A DNA stretch of 64,000 bases from Desertivirga xinjiangensis (GTDB lineage: Bacteria; Bacteroidota; Bacteroidia; Sphingobacteriales; Sphingobacteriaceae), in NCBI RefSeq assembly GCF_024436435.1, contig NZ_JAFMZP010000003.1, positions 310,001-374,000 on the forward strand. Direction: 5' to 3'. A program made the translations under genes and the position numbers. Of the stretch, positions 8,945-17,479 are shown one piece after another. The notes below the pieces were generated by a model. It was given only the letters and a program-made list of their open reading frames with translations, was not told where the DNA came from and searched no databases. Position 1 is the stretch's first letter; every line of letters begins with the position of its first letter.

Positions 8945-9204
8945 TTAGTAAGTGTTAGAAGCAGGATCATCCCAACGAGGACTTCCGGATGCACCGAAAG
9001 CACCGATTCCTGATAATGCAGAATTGGTGTAACAAAAATCAGGATTGCCTGCTGCGATGAAAAGTCACCTCAATCAATGTCAACATCTGCACTGGCAGAA
9101 CGGCTGAAATCGCCTGTAGAGGATGATCCGTTGAATGGTTCTTTTTTACAGCTTGCAAAAAAGAAAGCAGAAATTAAGACTGCTAAGGACAATTTTTTAA
9201 ACAT
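8945..9204 (-). pseudogene. Small lipoprotein gene interrupted by a frameshift
   Basis: Reading leftwards from the ATG at 9204, the frame gives a lipoprotein leader (MFKKLSLAVLISAFFFASC) followed by KKEPFNGSSSTGDFSRSASA and a TGA at 9070-9072. In another frame, directly after, comes a coherent tail reading AAGNPDFCYTNSALSGIGAF and GASGSPRWDDPASNTY, ending at TAA 8945-8947. The two halves read as one protein of about 85 residues broken by a one-base-class frameshift near 9055-9075. It lies between the TonB receptor and the last lipoprotein. It could be a real mutation, a sequencing error or, less likely, programmed frameshifting. Confidence 0.6.
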
Positions 9205-9253
9205 AATTTTTGTTTTTAAATAAATGATTGATTATATTTAGATATACTGGTTT

Positions 9254-12200
9254 CTATAGCGTATAACTTAAACTAAAACTGATATTTCTTCCGACCGTGA
9301 ATTTGCGCCTCAAATGGTCGTAGCGTTCATCGTACTGTTTGCCACTCGGGTCTTTTGGTATATGAATTATGCCGTTTGTATCGGGAACAATTCCCGTCTC
9401 GGCCAGGTTACTATAGCCTTTATAGTTGTTGTAATATCTGATAAAAGGTTGATTAAGCAGGTCGGAAAAATTGACCTTAAACTCGGCTCTGTTACCTTTA
9501 AAAAATCTGTAATTCAATTGCAGGTCGACAACATCTCTTGCTTTTTCCCACTCATTGTATTGTTGAAGATCTGCACCAAAAATGACGCGTTCACCAGTCT
9601 TATTATAAGCAATATTGAAACCGAAGTGTCTCCCTGCATATAATAGACCTCCGTTTATAATATAAGGGGCCTGTCCATATAAAGGACGACTCTGCTGTCC
9701 CGGATAAAGAACTGTGCCTTTGATCTGCTCTCCTCCAGGTGCAGTGTAGCTTACGTCTCTTCTAACGTCCTCTTCACCTAATTCAACTTTGGCATCTATC
9801 CAGGTGAAGTTTCCAGAGATATAAAGATCACTAAGAAACTTTGCACTGCTGATAAAACTCAAAGACTTTCGGAAGTTCAGCTCGATGCCATAATCACTCG
9901 CACTGCTAAGATTTAAGTAATGATACTGATAGATTTTATTAGAATTAAAATAAGAAGTGATGGATTGCAGTTCAATAGGATTTTTAAATTCTTTATAGAA
10001 GCCAGAAATGGAAATGATCTCTTGCGGACTTGGATAATATTCGAAACGGATGTCAGCATTCTGAATATCGGTAGGCCGCAGATTACTACCGTAGGTAAAA
10101 GCATTAACCTGCGGTTCAAAGTACTGAAACGAAGAAAGCTCTCGAATATCGGGCCTTGCTATTGTTTTATAATAAGCTCCGCGAATATTGATTTTTGGTG
10201 TTACGGCATAGATCATGTTAACCGATGGCAGGAAATTTGTTTTACTGAACCCCGCCAACGAGTCTCGCACCTCTCCGTCATCGGTCATCGACTGTGTAGC
10301 TGTGTAAATATCATTTTTTTCTGCTCTTAGCCCAGCAATCAGTCGTAAGTTTTTCGTGATATGTCCGTCAAGCATTCCGTAAAATGAATTTAAGCGTTGG
10401 AAGCCGTCATACCCATTTACTCGGTTTATCGTTGCGGCATTTGGGGAGGCAAGCAAAGGCATATAATAGAGACCTTCAGCATTCATTTTATCATCACCTA
10501 GAGCTTCATAGTAAGGCAATCCATCGTATGCCGATGTTAAAGAGTTAGGATCTAGCGGAGAGATATTGAAACGCTGTGCGTCGAAATCAGCCTCTCGGTA
10601 AGTTCCCTGGTAGCCAACCTTAAAAAGTTGCTGCTGCTGAAACAGTTTGAAAGGCTGCTGGGCCTCCAAGCTCCATGTGAAACGATTTTCTGACAGCTCT
10701 GAATAGTAATCACTAACTGCGTCCAATGCATTGCTCTGAACCACATATTTATAGTAAACCTCACTATTCTGTTTATATCCCTGGATCCTGATGTTGTCTG
10801 GTTCGTCTCTACGGGTCATCGCATAACCTCCATGCCAGTTGAGTTTAAATCCTTTTTCACCAATGGCGTGTTCTCCTTCCAGCCTGTTTTGCATCAGGGT
10901 ATTAGTGAGTGGAAAATGCCCGTAACTATCCAACATGTTACCATCATAAAGGTTACTGCCCTGATAGATGAAAGAGGTTTCGGCGAGCTTTTGCGTGAAT
11001 ATGTTCCTAATACTGATCTTATTTTTTCCGAAAGCATATCCTGTATTCAGTAATCCACTTACAGTAGTATTAAAGCTATATTGCGTGCCATGGTATTCGT
11101 GGATGTCCGGTGGGGCAACATCATCGTAATCCTGGGAAGTTTGGTCATTTCGATAAGTTAGGGCAAAAATGCCGCCCAGCTTGCTCTGGTTTTTAAACAC
11201 TTTGGTTCTGCCAAGGTTAAATTCATAGTCCTGTACAGGCATCCCTGTATAGTTATACATTTTCAATCGGTCTGGGAACTGTTGACTAATCGCACCTATT
11301 TGTTGCCTGGCAGCCATGCTGTTTGGGTTGTTAGCCCGGGCAGTCCGGCTGAGTTGCAGATATTCGTCTTTATTGTAGCTGTCTGGCAAGCTCCTGCCAC
11401 CGTCGTCGAATCCTAGAAAATCATATTTTCCCCTTTGTGGCTGATAGAATGCTTTTCCGGTTGCTTTTGAGTTGAAGCCGCTGCCTATTTTAAAACGTAA
11501 AAAATTGGCTTCAGGAATGTCCCTGGTGGTTACCTGTACAACACCGCCGGAAAATTCCGCAGGAAGATCTGGTGTGGCTGTTTTATTTACTACGACGTTA
11601 TCGATCATCGCAGAAGGAATAATATCGAAGGCAAAGTTGCGGCGGTTGGGTTCTGTACTTGGCAACTGCGAACCATTTAGCATCACGTTATTGTAACGGT
11701 CGCTCAATCCCCTAACCGTGACAAACTTTTCATCCTGTACATTCAGCCCGCTTACTCGGCTCAGCACTTGAGCTACATTGTTGTCTGGTGTACGGACGAT
11801 CTGCTCCCGGGTGATCCCGTCTGTAGTAGAGGCATTGTTTTTTTGAGAGGCGTATAGGCCTTCAATAGATGCTTTCTGATAGTTTGCAGTAACAACTACT
11901 TCCGCTAAAGCATTGTCTGAAGGTTTCATAGCGATGTCCAATGGAGTATTTCGGCCTTCAGAAACTTGTATGCCTGTTATCCTTTGTGTTTGGAAGGAAA
12001 TGTAGCTAACTTCTAATGTATAAACTCCGGGAGAGAGACTCAAAGAATAGGTTCCGTCAACACTGGTTTGGATCGTTTTATTGACTGGAAGAACTTTAAT
12101 AGAAGCGCCGGGCAGGGTTTCTCCCTTTTCATCCAGTACCTTTCCGGAAATCTTTCCGGTTTCCTGTTTTCTTGCTGGCTTGTCTTCGATCTTAACCATG

Positions 12201-12541
12201 ATGGTCTTACCGTCGACGTTGTATACTAATGGGGCCTGCTGTTGTAAATGTAGCAGGACCTTTCCAAGAGGAGCCTTCGGAAAGTTCAGCTTTCCGGTTT
12301 TAATGTTCTTTGCCTGAACATTGTCGTAAACATAACGGTAGCCAGCTTGTCCGCTTAATTTAACAAATACCTGGTCAAGATTGGCCCCGGCAAGGTCAAG
12401 TGAAACGGTGGCATCTAAACGCCCGATATTAGCGTGTTGCCCGAAAGATGCCTGGACAAAAAAGAACTGCAGCAACAGTAGCAGGGTAATTGAAAATGAT
12501 TTTTTTTTGTAATAAACACAATTATGTGTAAACAGATGCAT
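9254..12541 (-). CDS. TonB-dependent outer-membrane receptor with STN and carboxypeptidase-like N-terminal domains
   Basis: A 1095-residue receptor. A signal peptide ends near ASFGQ (about 35). It is followed by an STN signalling domain (about 45-115, LDQVFVKLSGQAGYRYVYDN), a carboxypeptidase-regulatory-like beta-sandwich (about 130-215, ISGKVLDEKGETLPGASI), a plug (about 220-350, VSGLNVQDEKFVTVRGLSDR, GGVVQVTTRD) and a 22-strand-type barrel to the terminal SFSLSYTL. The STN domain implies signalling to the FecR anti-sigma factor encoded 80 bases upstream (12622-13668), which would release an ECF sigma factor when substrate binds. It is a paralogue of the truncated receptor at the window start. 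Substrate unknown. Confidence 0.95.
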   Translation of the reverse strand: MHLFTHNCVYYKKKSFSITLLLLLQFFFVQASFGQHANIGRLDATVSLDLAGANLDQVFVKLSGQAGYRYVYDNVQAKNIKTGKLNFPKAPLGKVLLHLQQQAPLVYNVDGKTIMVKIEDKPARKQETGKISGKVLDEKGETLPGASIKVLPVNKTIQTSVDGTYSLSLSPGVYTLEVSYISFQTQRITGIQVSEGRNTPLDIAMKPSDNALAEVVVTANYQKASIEGLYASQKNNASTTDGITREQIVRTPDNNVAQVLSRVSGLNVQDEKFVTVRGLSDRYNNVMLNGSQLPSTEPNRRNFAFDIIPSAMIDNVVVNKTATPDLPAEFSGGVVQVTTRDIPEANFLRFKIGSGFNSKATGKAFYQPQRGKYDFLGFDDGGRSLPDSYNKDEYLQLSRTARANNPNSMAARQQIGAISQQFPDRLKMYNYTGMPVQDYEFNLGRTKVFKNQSKLGGIFALTYRNDQTSQDYDDVAPPDIHEYHGTQYSFNTTVSGLLNTGYAFGKNKISIRNIFTQKLAETSFIYQGSNLYDGNMLDSYGHFPLTNTLMQNRLEGEHAIGEKGFKLNWHGGYAMTRRDEPDNIRIQGYKQNSEVYYKYVVQSNALDAVSDYYSELSENRFTWSLEAQQPFKLFQQQQLFKVGYQGTYREADFDAQRFNISPLDPNSLTSAYDGLPYYEALGDDKMNAEGLYYMPLLASPNAATINRVNGYDGFQRLNSFYGMLDGHITKNLRLIAGLRAEKNDIYTATQSMTDDGEVRDSLAGFSKTNFLPSVNMIYAVTPKINIRGAYYKTIARPDIRELSSFQYFEPQVNAFTYGSNLRPTDIQNADIRFEYYPSPQEIISISGFYKEFKNPIELQSITSYFNSNKIYQYHYLNLSSASDYGIELNFRKSLSFISSAKFLSDLYISGNFTWIDAKVELGEEDVRRDVSYTAPGGEQIKGTVLYPGQQSRPLYGQAPYIINGGLLYAGRHFGFNIAYNKTGERVIFGADLQQYNEWEKARDVVDLQLNYRFFKGNRAEFKVNFSDLLNQPFIRYYNNYKGYSNLAETGIVPDTNGIIHIPKDPSGKQYDERYDHLRRKFTVGRNISFSLSYTL

Positions 12542-12621
12542 AAATTTATTTTTTTAAGTTTTAACAGCTTGAAAAATTAATGGAGGGCGCTGGTGGCTCA
12601 GCGCTCTCTTTGTATGGGAAA

Positions 12622-13668
12622 TTAGTTGATCAGGTATCGGCCTCCTTTCTTTTGGTACTCCAGTCCGTAGACGAATAGTATTTTACTAAGCACATCCTCA
12701 GCACTTTTGCGATCGAACACCCCGGTAAGGCGTTTCTCTTCTACACCGGGTTCTGATGAATAGGAAATGTCAATGTTATACAGCTGCTCTATGCGGCGAA
12801 AAGCCTCATGAAGCGGAACATCATTAAATACGAGCCTGCCGCTAATCCAGCTGTTGACCTCTTTGGTCTCTACTTCTCTAAGTGAGATTTTCCGGTTGTT
12901 TACCGAGTAACTCAACATCTGTCCGGGGGCCAATACCTCCTGCTGGCCGGGAGTCTGAACGCGAACCTTGCCTCTAACAAGAATGACACGAATATCTTTT
13001 TCGTTTTTATAAGCCTCTACGTTAAAGGCCGTACCCAAAACAGTGGTGCTGATTTTACCCGAACGAACCACAAAGGGCTTTTCTGGATTATGACTCACGT
13101 CAAAATAGGCTTCACCAGAAATTTTAATCTCTCGACTGGTCTTATTGTATTCATCTTTGCTGTAAGCAATTGAGGAATTGGCATTTAACCAGATCATGGT
13201 TCCGTCGGGCATTTTTACCTCTTTCACATTCAAAGAAGTATTGTCTATTGTTGTCCAAACCTTCGCAAGCTGACCGGCATGCCTGTTTTCCTTTTGGTGC
13301 CTCCATATCAAATGTGAGCTTGCTGCAATCGCAAAAATAATGGCTATACTGGCAGCAATTCGTATGGGCAACCTTTGCATAAAACCTCTGGAGGCAAACC
13401 CAGCTTCAGGCGCAGTCGTATAATCACTTTCCACTCCACGGAGTATGTGTTTGATAGCCGCCTCAGTTTCGATTTTACCTTGTATGGAATGCAGCAATTG
13501 TTCAGATTTTTCTTGGGGAATATCACTTTCTTTTGTATTGCGATCCACCTCATCCATATAGGCATGGAGTATACTAAGGTCTTCTCCTTTTAAATAGGTT
13601 TCTACTTCCCGCCGCTCTTCCGGGGAACACTCTCCTTCAAAATATTTGTATAATAATTTTTTTGTCAT
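12622..13668 (-). CDS. FecR-family transmembrane anti-sigma factor
   Basis: A 348-residue inner-membrane regulator. The N-terminal cytoplasmic part (about 1-110) begins LLYKYFEGECSPEERREVE, the typical anti-sigma helix bundle. One transmembrane segment lies near 113-132 (IRIAASIAIIFAIAASSHLI). The periplasmic FecR domain (about 145-245) contains WLNANSSIAY, REIKISGEAYFDV and TTVLGTAFNVEAY. The C-terminal DUF4974 domain (about 270-345) contains FNDVPLHEAFRRIEQLYNI. It would hold an ECF sigma factor inactive until the STN domain of the downstream receptor signals. No sigma gene adjoins it upstream; the nearest is at 7411-7941 on the other strand. Confidence 0.93.
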   Translation of the reverse strand: MTKKLLYKYFEGECSPEERREVETYLKGEDLSILHAYMDEVDRNTKESDIPQEKSEQLLHSIQGKIETEAAIKHILRGVESDYTTAPEAGFASRGFMQRLPIRIAASIAIIFAIAASSHLIWRHQKENRHAGQLAKVWTTIDNTSLNVKEVKMPDGTMIWLNANSSIAYSKDEYNKTSREIKISGEAYFDVSHNPEKPFVVRSGKISTTVLGTAFNVEAYKNEKDIRVILVRGKVRVQTPGQQEVLAPGQMLSYSVNNRKISLREVETKEVNSWISGRLVFNDVPLHEAFRRIEQLYNIDISYSSEPGVEEKRLTGVFDRKSAEDVLSKILFVYGLEYQKKGGRYLIN

Positions 13669-13828
13669 TTGCTCTCAAAGGGCTCTATCTCCCGCTTCTA
13701 TTACTATCACGGACGAGCCGGACTTTTTTACTATGTGTTTTTACTTATTTTATAAGTTATTTTCATTCCACTTATTGCCTGCATAATTCTTTCACGATGA
13801 AATCTGGGCTTTTTTACGATTAGCTTGT

Positions 13829-13845
13829 CACCTATTTTAGGTGAG
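13829..13845. repeat. Short inverted repeat upstream of fecR
   Basis: TCACCTA, TTT, TAGGTGA is a perfect 7-base inverted repeat in the 273-base region between the divergent fecR (13668) and the hypothetical gene at 13942. It could be an operator or a small hairpin. The rest of the gap is AT-rich without other signals I can support. Confidence 0.3.
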
Positions 13846-13941
13846 CCAAATTCTATTTTCGAAATCGGATAGTAAATTTTTGAACGATGGTCGTGTAATA
13901 GTATATGACAATGATACTTAATCTAAAAAGCGAACATCAAA

Positions 13942-14265
13942 ATGCAGGGAATCAGTTATAGAAAGCATCGGCATTTGCTTCTGTTGCTTCAGCAAATGGA
14001 AGCTATACTTGAAGATACTCAGGACAAACCGGCTCTCCTGGAAGAAGTTAGGAAATATCATAAAAAACTTGACAGCCAGCATGAGGCTTACCTTAGCCTT
14101 TTGGAAATATTAGCAGGTAACATCCAGGATTATGAACAACTTTTTGAAAGGATAAGGGTTGAACTGGTCGGAAAAAAATTAAAAAAGCTTCTTAAAGATA
14201 TGAAGGGTGACCGCATGGAATATCCAATCCTGATAGAAAACATCCGTCTGGCCTACGGAACCTGA
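13942..14265 (+). CDS. Hypothetical all-helical protein
   Basis: A 107-residue protein I do not recognise. It is highly charged and almost entirely predicted helical (HLLLLLQQMEAILEDTQDKP, LLEEVRKYHKKLDSQHEAYL), with no signal peptide or membrane segment, so probably cytosolic. It is divergent from fecR, 273 bases away, and is followed by decayed sequence. Helical heptad spacing suggests a small coiled-coil or helix bundle, perhaps a regulator partner. Composition is convincing for a real gene, but the function cannot be assigned. Confidence 0.6.
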   Translation: MQGISYRKHRHLLLLLQQMEAILEDTQDKPALLEEVRKYHKKLDSQHEAYLSLLEILAGNIQDYEQLFERIRVELVGKKLKKLLKDMKGDRMEYPILIENIRLAYGT

Positions 14266-14351
14266 CAAAAACTGTAACATTTAAAACCTAACAATGGCAC
14301 TTTAATAACCTGAAGACTTCGGGACAGGGAAGGGTTATGTACAAGTATCGG

Positions 14352-14516
14352 CCTTAAGTTCTTTGTAATGATAGTTCCATCCGGACCCAGCAATAATTTA
14401 GAGGGAATAGCCCTCACACCATATAGTATTGCCGCCTCACTATTTCGAAACTTTTGATCTGATATATGGGTTGTTTCGGCGCCTCCATATAAGGCGCCAA
14501 AAACGAGTAAGAACTT
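14352..14516 (-). pseudogene. Remnant of a TlpA/thioredoxin-like protein (C-terminal part)
   Basis: The minus-strand frame reads HISDQKFRNSEAAILYGVRA, IPSKLLLGPDGTIITKNLR. This is the conserved C-terminal part of a TlpA-like thioredoxin fold, including the cis-Pro region (RAIPS) and the following strand pair (LLLGPDGTIITKNLR). The catalytic CxxC half is absent, and a stop at 14517-14519 lies just upstream. The family normally serves as a periplasmic disulfide reductase. This piece is non-functional debris, and the rest of 14266-14351 shows nothing else I can support. Confidence 0.55.
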
Positions 14517-14532
14517 TTATTCCTGTATTATA

Positions 14533-14694
14533 TTAAGGAAGGACCGTTTTCCGATGTCCGCCATCAGTGTAATTCTTAAATAATGAGTACTTATCTAAGC
14601 CTTGCATGAATAAGTCCTGAGATACTGGCTGCAACATCATGAATAATGTTCCGGCACAACCAATTATTATAAACAATACTTTTTTGGCTTTCAT
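14533..14694 (-). CDS. Possible small secreted or membrane peptide, or remnant leader
   Basis: A 53-codon frame begins with ATG at 14694 and a leader-like start (MKAKKVLFIIIGCAGTLFMM), then a short polar tail ending at 14533. It sits just upstream of the thioredoxin-like remnant on the same strand and may be the surviving signal-peptide end of the same lost gene, or an independent tiny secreted peptide. Nothing in 14695-15039 could be assigned. Confidence 0.25.
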   Translation of the reverse strand: MKAKKVLFIIIGCAGTLFMMLQPVSQDLFMQGLDKYSLFKNYTDGGHRKTVLP

Positions 14695-15039
14695 AAAACG
14701 TTTTTAAGTAGAACTTGACATTCCTCCTGAATGCGTCTTGCCTTATCTGGCTTTGCGAAGTGCCCAAATAAGACTTGCTTAGACGGGGCACCACGAAATT
14801 TAAAAAGCCATGAGGTTAGACGAAGGGTCCTTTTATCAATGCAAATTTGAGCCAATAAAAAATGCTTATCAATTGGGCAAAACACCCTTTTTTTGTTGCG
14901 TAAAAAGTGCAAGTACAGCAAGGGTCTCTAACGCTAAACGCGCAATTTTAGGGTCTAAATACGGATTAAAAAATTTTGTAAATCGAACTTCACACATTAA
15001 CTTTATTGATAATTATTTTCAACCTTTAAACTCTTATTT

Positions 15040-15423
15040 ATGCAACAATTATTCCCAGGGGGACCTATCCCTAGCGATCTTTTCGAAGCAATGGTTAAAG
15101 AATACCATGAAAAAAGATTGACACTGATTAAAGACCAATTAGGTATTGATGACGCTAGAAAATGCTGGTTCTCTAAGAAAACCATCGACGAGCTGTTTAA
15201 AGCTGCCGGAGCAACTGAAGAAAATTCAGAACATTTCGGTCTGGAAATTCACTATGGAGTAGTCCCAGAAGACCGTAAAGGCGTTCCTATTCCGGATGAT
15301 TATGTTGGACTACATAATCTTATATTAGTGGCAACCAAACCAGCTGGAGTTTCGGGTTTGGATGATGATGATGACGGCAAAGGCTACGATACTGGTACTT
15401 TGTGCCCTCCGAACTGCCACTAA
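15040..15423 (+). CDS. Small acidic hypothetical protein with C-terminal CPPNC motif
   Basis: A 127-residue protein of unknown function. There is no signal peptide. The first 65 residues look helical (SDLFEAMVKEYHEKRLTLIK, KTIDELFKAAGA). The middle is strand-rich (FGLEIHYGVVPEDRKG, LHNLILVATKP). The last 25 residues hold a run of Asp (GLDDDDDGKGYDTGT) and end LCPPNCH. The paired Cys at the end could bind metal or form a redox pair or thioester. The gene starts a tight four-gene unit: the membrane protein starts 8 bases after its stop, then the kinase and regulator overlap. Co-transcription suggests it is the output or the ligand of that signalling unit, but this is inference. Confidence 0.72.
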   Translation: MQQLFPGGPIPSDLFEAMVKEYHEKRLTLIKDQLGIDDARKCWFSKKTIDELFKAAGATEENSEHFGLEIHYGVVPEDRKGVPIPDDYVGLHNLILVATKPAGVSGLDDDDDGKGYDTGTLCPPNCH

Positions 15424-15431
15424 TAATCTTT

Positions 15432-16058
15432 ATGTTAACAAAAATATACCTTGTCACGTTACTTGTGAGCTCTTTGATAGCTTTATACCATTTCAAAAAG
15501 CTTCCTGGTCATCTTCAACTCTTTAGTATTTTAATCCTCAGTACGTTCGCCGTGGAATTTATTGGATATTTTCTTGTAAGAACTAACAATGCATGGATGT
15601 TCAATATTTTTACAGTTATCGAATTTGTTTTATACCTGTCGATCTTCAGACACATAATTCATAGTAACTCCCAAAAAAAACTTCTTTTAGCTCTAACCAT
15701 ATCCTATGTGGTAGCGAGCCTTGCAAACATGCTTTTCTTTCAGGGTTTCTTTAAGTTTAATAACTATTCTTATTCTTACGGATGTATGCTCGTTTGTGCG
15801 GCAGTAGTTATGTATTTTTTTCAGTTACTGCATTATTCAAATCCTCAGCCACTAACACATTTACCTATGTTTTGGATTGGTACAGGTTTACTTATATATT
15901 ACGCCTGCAATTTTTTTTATATGGGATTGGTTAACTATCTTATAAGTGTTAGTCTGGAATTAGCCACCGAGTTATTTACTTTGATAGCTGTGTTAAACAT
16001 CATAATGTATTCCTTATTTTCCGCAGGTATAGTATGTTCGATAACCCAACGGAAGTAA
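15432..16058 (+). CDS. Hypothetical multi-pass membrane protein
   Basis: A 208-residue integral membrane protein with about six to seven hydrophobic helices (for example IYLVTLLVSSLIALYHF, LFSILILSTFAVEFIGYFLV, GCMLVCAAVVMYFF). I chose the ATG at 15432, 8 bases after the stop of the upstream gene, over an in-frame GTG at 15402 that would overlap it. The last 25 bases overlap the start of the histidine kinase gene, so the two are translationally coupled. Because the kinase lacks an extracellular sensor domain, this protein may be its sensory partner; that role is inferred. No family is recognised. Confidence 0.75.
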   Translation: MLTKIYLVTLLVSSLIALYHFKKLPGHLQLFSILILSTFAVEFIGYFLVRTNNAWMFNIFTVIEFVLYLSIFRHIIHSNSQKKLLLALTISYVVASLANMLFFQGFFKFNNYSYSYGCMLVCAAVVMYFFQLLHYSNPQPLTHLPMFWIGTGLLIYYACNFFYMGLVNYLISVSLELATELFTLIAVLNIIMYSLFSAGIVCSITQRK

Positions 16059-16813
16059 TAGTAATTATAATCTGCGGAACATTAATAATGTTCTTACTGG
16101 TCGGTACCATCATCTTTTTCGTATTATCATATCAAAAGCGATATTTAAAACACTTGCACGAAATAAAAGAACTCGAGCAGGTTTACAAACAGGAGCTCTT
16201 AAAATCAGAACTCGAAATAAAAGATCAGACCATGAATAACCTGGCTTCCGAGATTCATGATCACATTGGACAAATGCTCTCCTTAATAAAACTGAATCTT
16301 TCCCTAAATCCAGCTCCTGGACTCTCAGAGACCAAAGAGCTGGTTTCACAGGTTATCAAAGATGTCAGGAATCTCGCTCATAGTATGCATACCGATGGAC
16401 TATCTAACAAATCTATTCACACCTTAATCGAAACTGAAGCAGACCGCCTAAGGAAAACAAAACACTTTGCCATATATTTTGAAAGCAAGGGGAAAATATT
16501 CGCCCTTGATAATCAGACAGAAATATTTCTTTACCGGATTTTCCAGGAATGTATCAACAACACCATGAAGCATGCCCATGCAAAAAATATTTTCATAGAA
16601 CTAAACTATAGCCTACCTTTATTAAGTATTAAAATAAGCGATGATGGGCAGGGCTTTCAGTCACATTCTGTTGAAGAAGGCCTGGGTATTCGAAGTATCA
16701 AACACAGAGCTAATCTTATAGGAGCCAAACTTCACATAAGCAGCGAACCAGGTGTGGGTACCAGTACTTATTTAGAGGTTGATAAAAGTAATCAGATATT
16801 CCATGGCGATTGA
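16034..16813 (+). CDS. Sensor histidine kinase, NarL/DegS type without a sensor domain
   Basis: A 259-residue kinase with one N-terminal transmembrane helix (about 8-32, VIVIIICGTLIMFLLVGTII) and a coiled linker. Next is a HisKA_3 dimerisation domain with the phosphoaccepting His in LASEIHDHIGQMLSLIKLNL, then a GHKL ATPase domain (about 155-255) with the N box FQECINNTMKHAHA and G boxes SDDGQGF and GLGIRSIKHRA. There is almost no periplasmic segment, so signal input probably comes from the overlapping membrane protein gene or from the membrane itself. It would phosphorylate the response regulator whose gene overlaps its 3' end by 11 bases. Confidence 0.93.
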   Translation: MFDNPTEVIVIIICGTLIMFLLVGTIIFFVLSYQKRYLKHLHEIKELEQVYKQELLKSELEIKDQTMNNLASEIHDHIGQMLSLIKLNLSLNPAPGLSETKELVSQVIKDVRNLAHSMHTDGLSNKSIHTLIETEADRLRKTKHFAIYFESKGKIFALDNQTEIFLYRIFQECINNTMKHAHAKNIFIELNYSLPLLSIKISDDGQGFQSHSVEEGLGIRSIKHRANLIGAKLHISSEPGVGTSTYLEVDKSNQIFHGD

Positions 16814-17444
16814 TCTTGCAATTGTAGACGACCATAATCTTTTCAGAAGCGGCATTAAAAGCCTTATTCAGCACTTTCCAGATTATAATATTGTTTTTGA
16901 AGCAAATAACGGCGAAGAGTTTATAAAAAAATTGAGAGAGTTTCAGCCTTTTATTGTCCTTCTTGACTTAAGTATGCCCGTAATGGACGGGATTAGCACT
17001 GCAAAATGGCTTCACTATTATGCACCGGAAATAAAAACTATTATTCTCTCAATGTCTGAAGATGAAAAAACAGTTCTTACCTTATTGAAATATGGGATAA
17101 AGGGTTACCTTCTAAAGGACAGCGAACCGGAAGACTTCAAAATAGCACTTGATACGGTTTGTGCGGGAAACTATTATTATCCTCAATTCGTGACAGCCCA
17201 TATGATGAAGCAATTCCATAAAAGCTCAAACGACGACGAAAGTTCGGGAGGAATAAAGTTAAACGATCGGGAGATCGAATTCCTTAAACTTGCGGCAACA
17301 GAGCTTACGTACAAGGAGATCGCAGATAAGATGTCTCTCAGCGTACGTACTATTGATAATTATAGAGACAACCTCTTCGATAAATTAGGTTTAAAAAGCC
17401 GGGTAGGGCTTGCATTATATGCAATAAAAAACAATCTCGCCTAG
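16803..17444 (+). CDS. LuxR-type response regulator
   Basis: A 213-residue NarL-family regulator. The receiver domain (about 3-120) has the acidic pair in AIVDDHNLF, the phospho-Asp in VLLDLSMPVMDG and the conserved Lys in KGYLLKDSEP. The C-terminal LuxR-type helix-turn-helix (about 150-213) reads LNDREIEFLKLAATELTYKE, then SVRTIDNYRDNLFDKLGLKS. I prefer the ATG at 16803 (MAIDLAIVDDH) to an upstream TTG, giving an 11-base overlap with the kinase stop. It is the output of the kinase encoded just upstream; its target promoters cannot be read here. Confidence 0.94.
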   Translation: MAIDLAIVDDHNLFRSGIKSLIQHFPDYNIVFEANNGEEFIKKLREFQPFIVLLDLSMPVMDGISTAKWLHYYAPEIKTIILSMSEDEKTVLTLLKYGIKGYLLKDSEPEDFKIALDTVCAGNYYYPQFVTAHMMKQFHKSSNDDESSGGIKLNDREIEFLKLAATELTYKEIADKMSLSVRTIDNYRDNLFDKLGLKSRVGLALYAIKNNLA

Positions 17445-17479
17445 TTGCATGATACTAATATATTTAGCATTTTTGTACT

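Noticed and set aside
14810-15121. 103-codon frame before the CPPNC gene
   Set aside because: It has no protein-like pattern and overlaps the better-supported gene at 15040; no start context.
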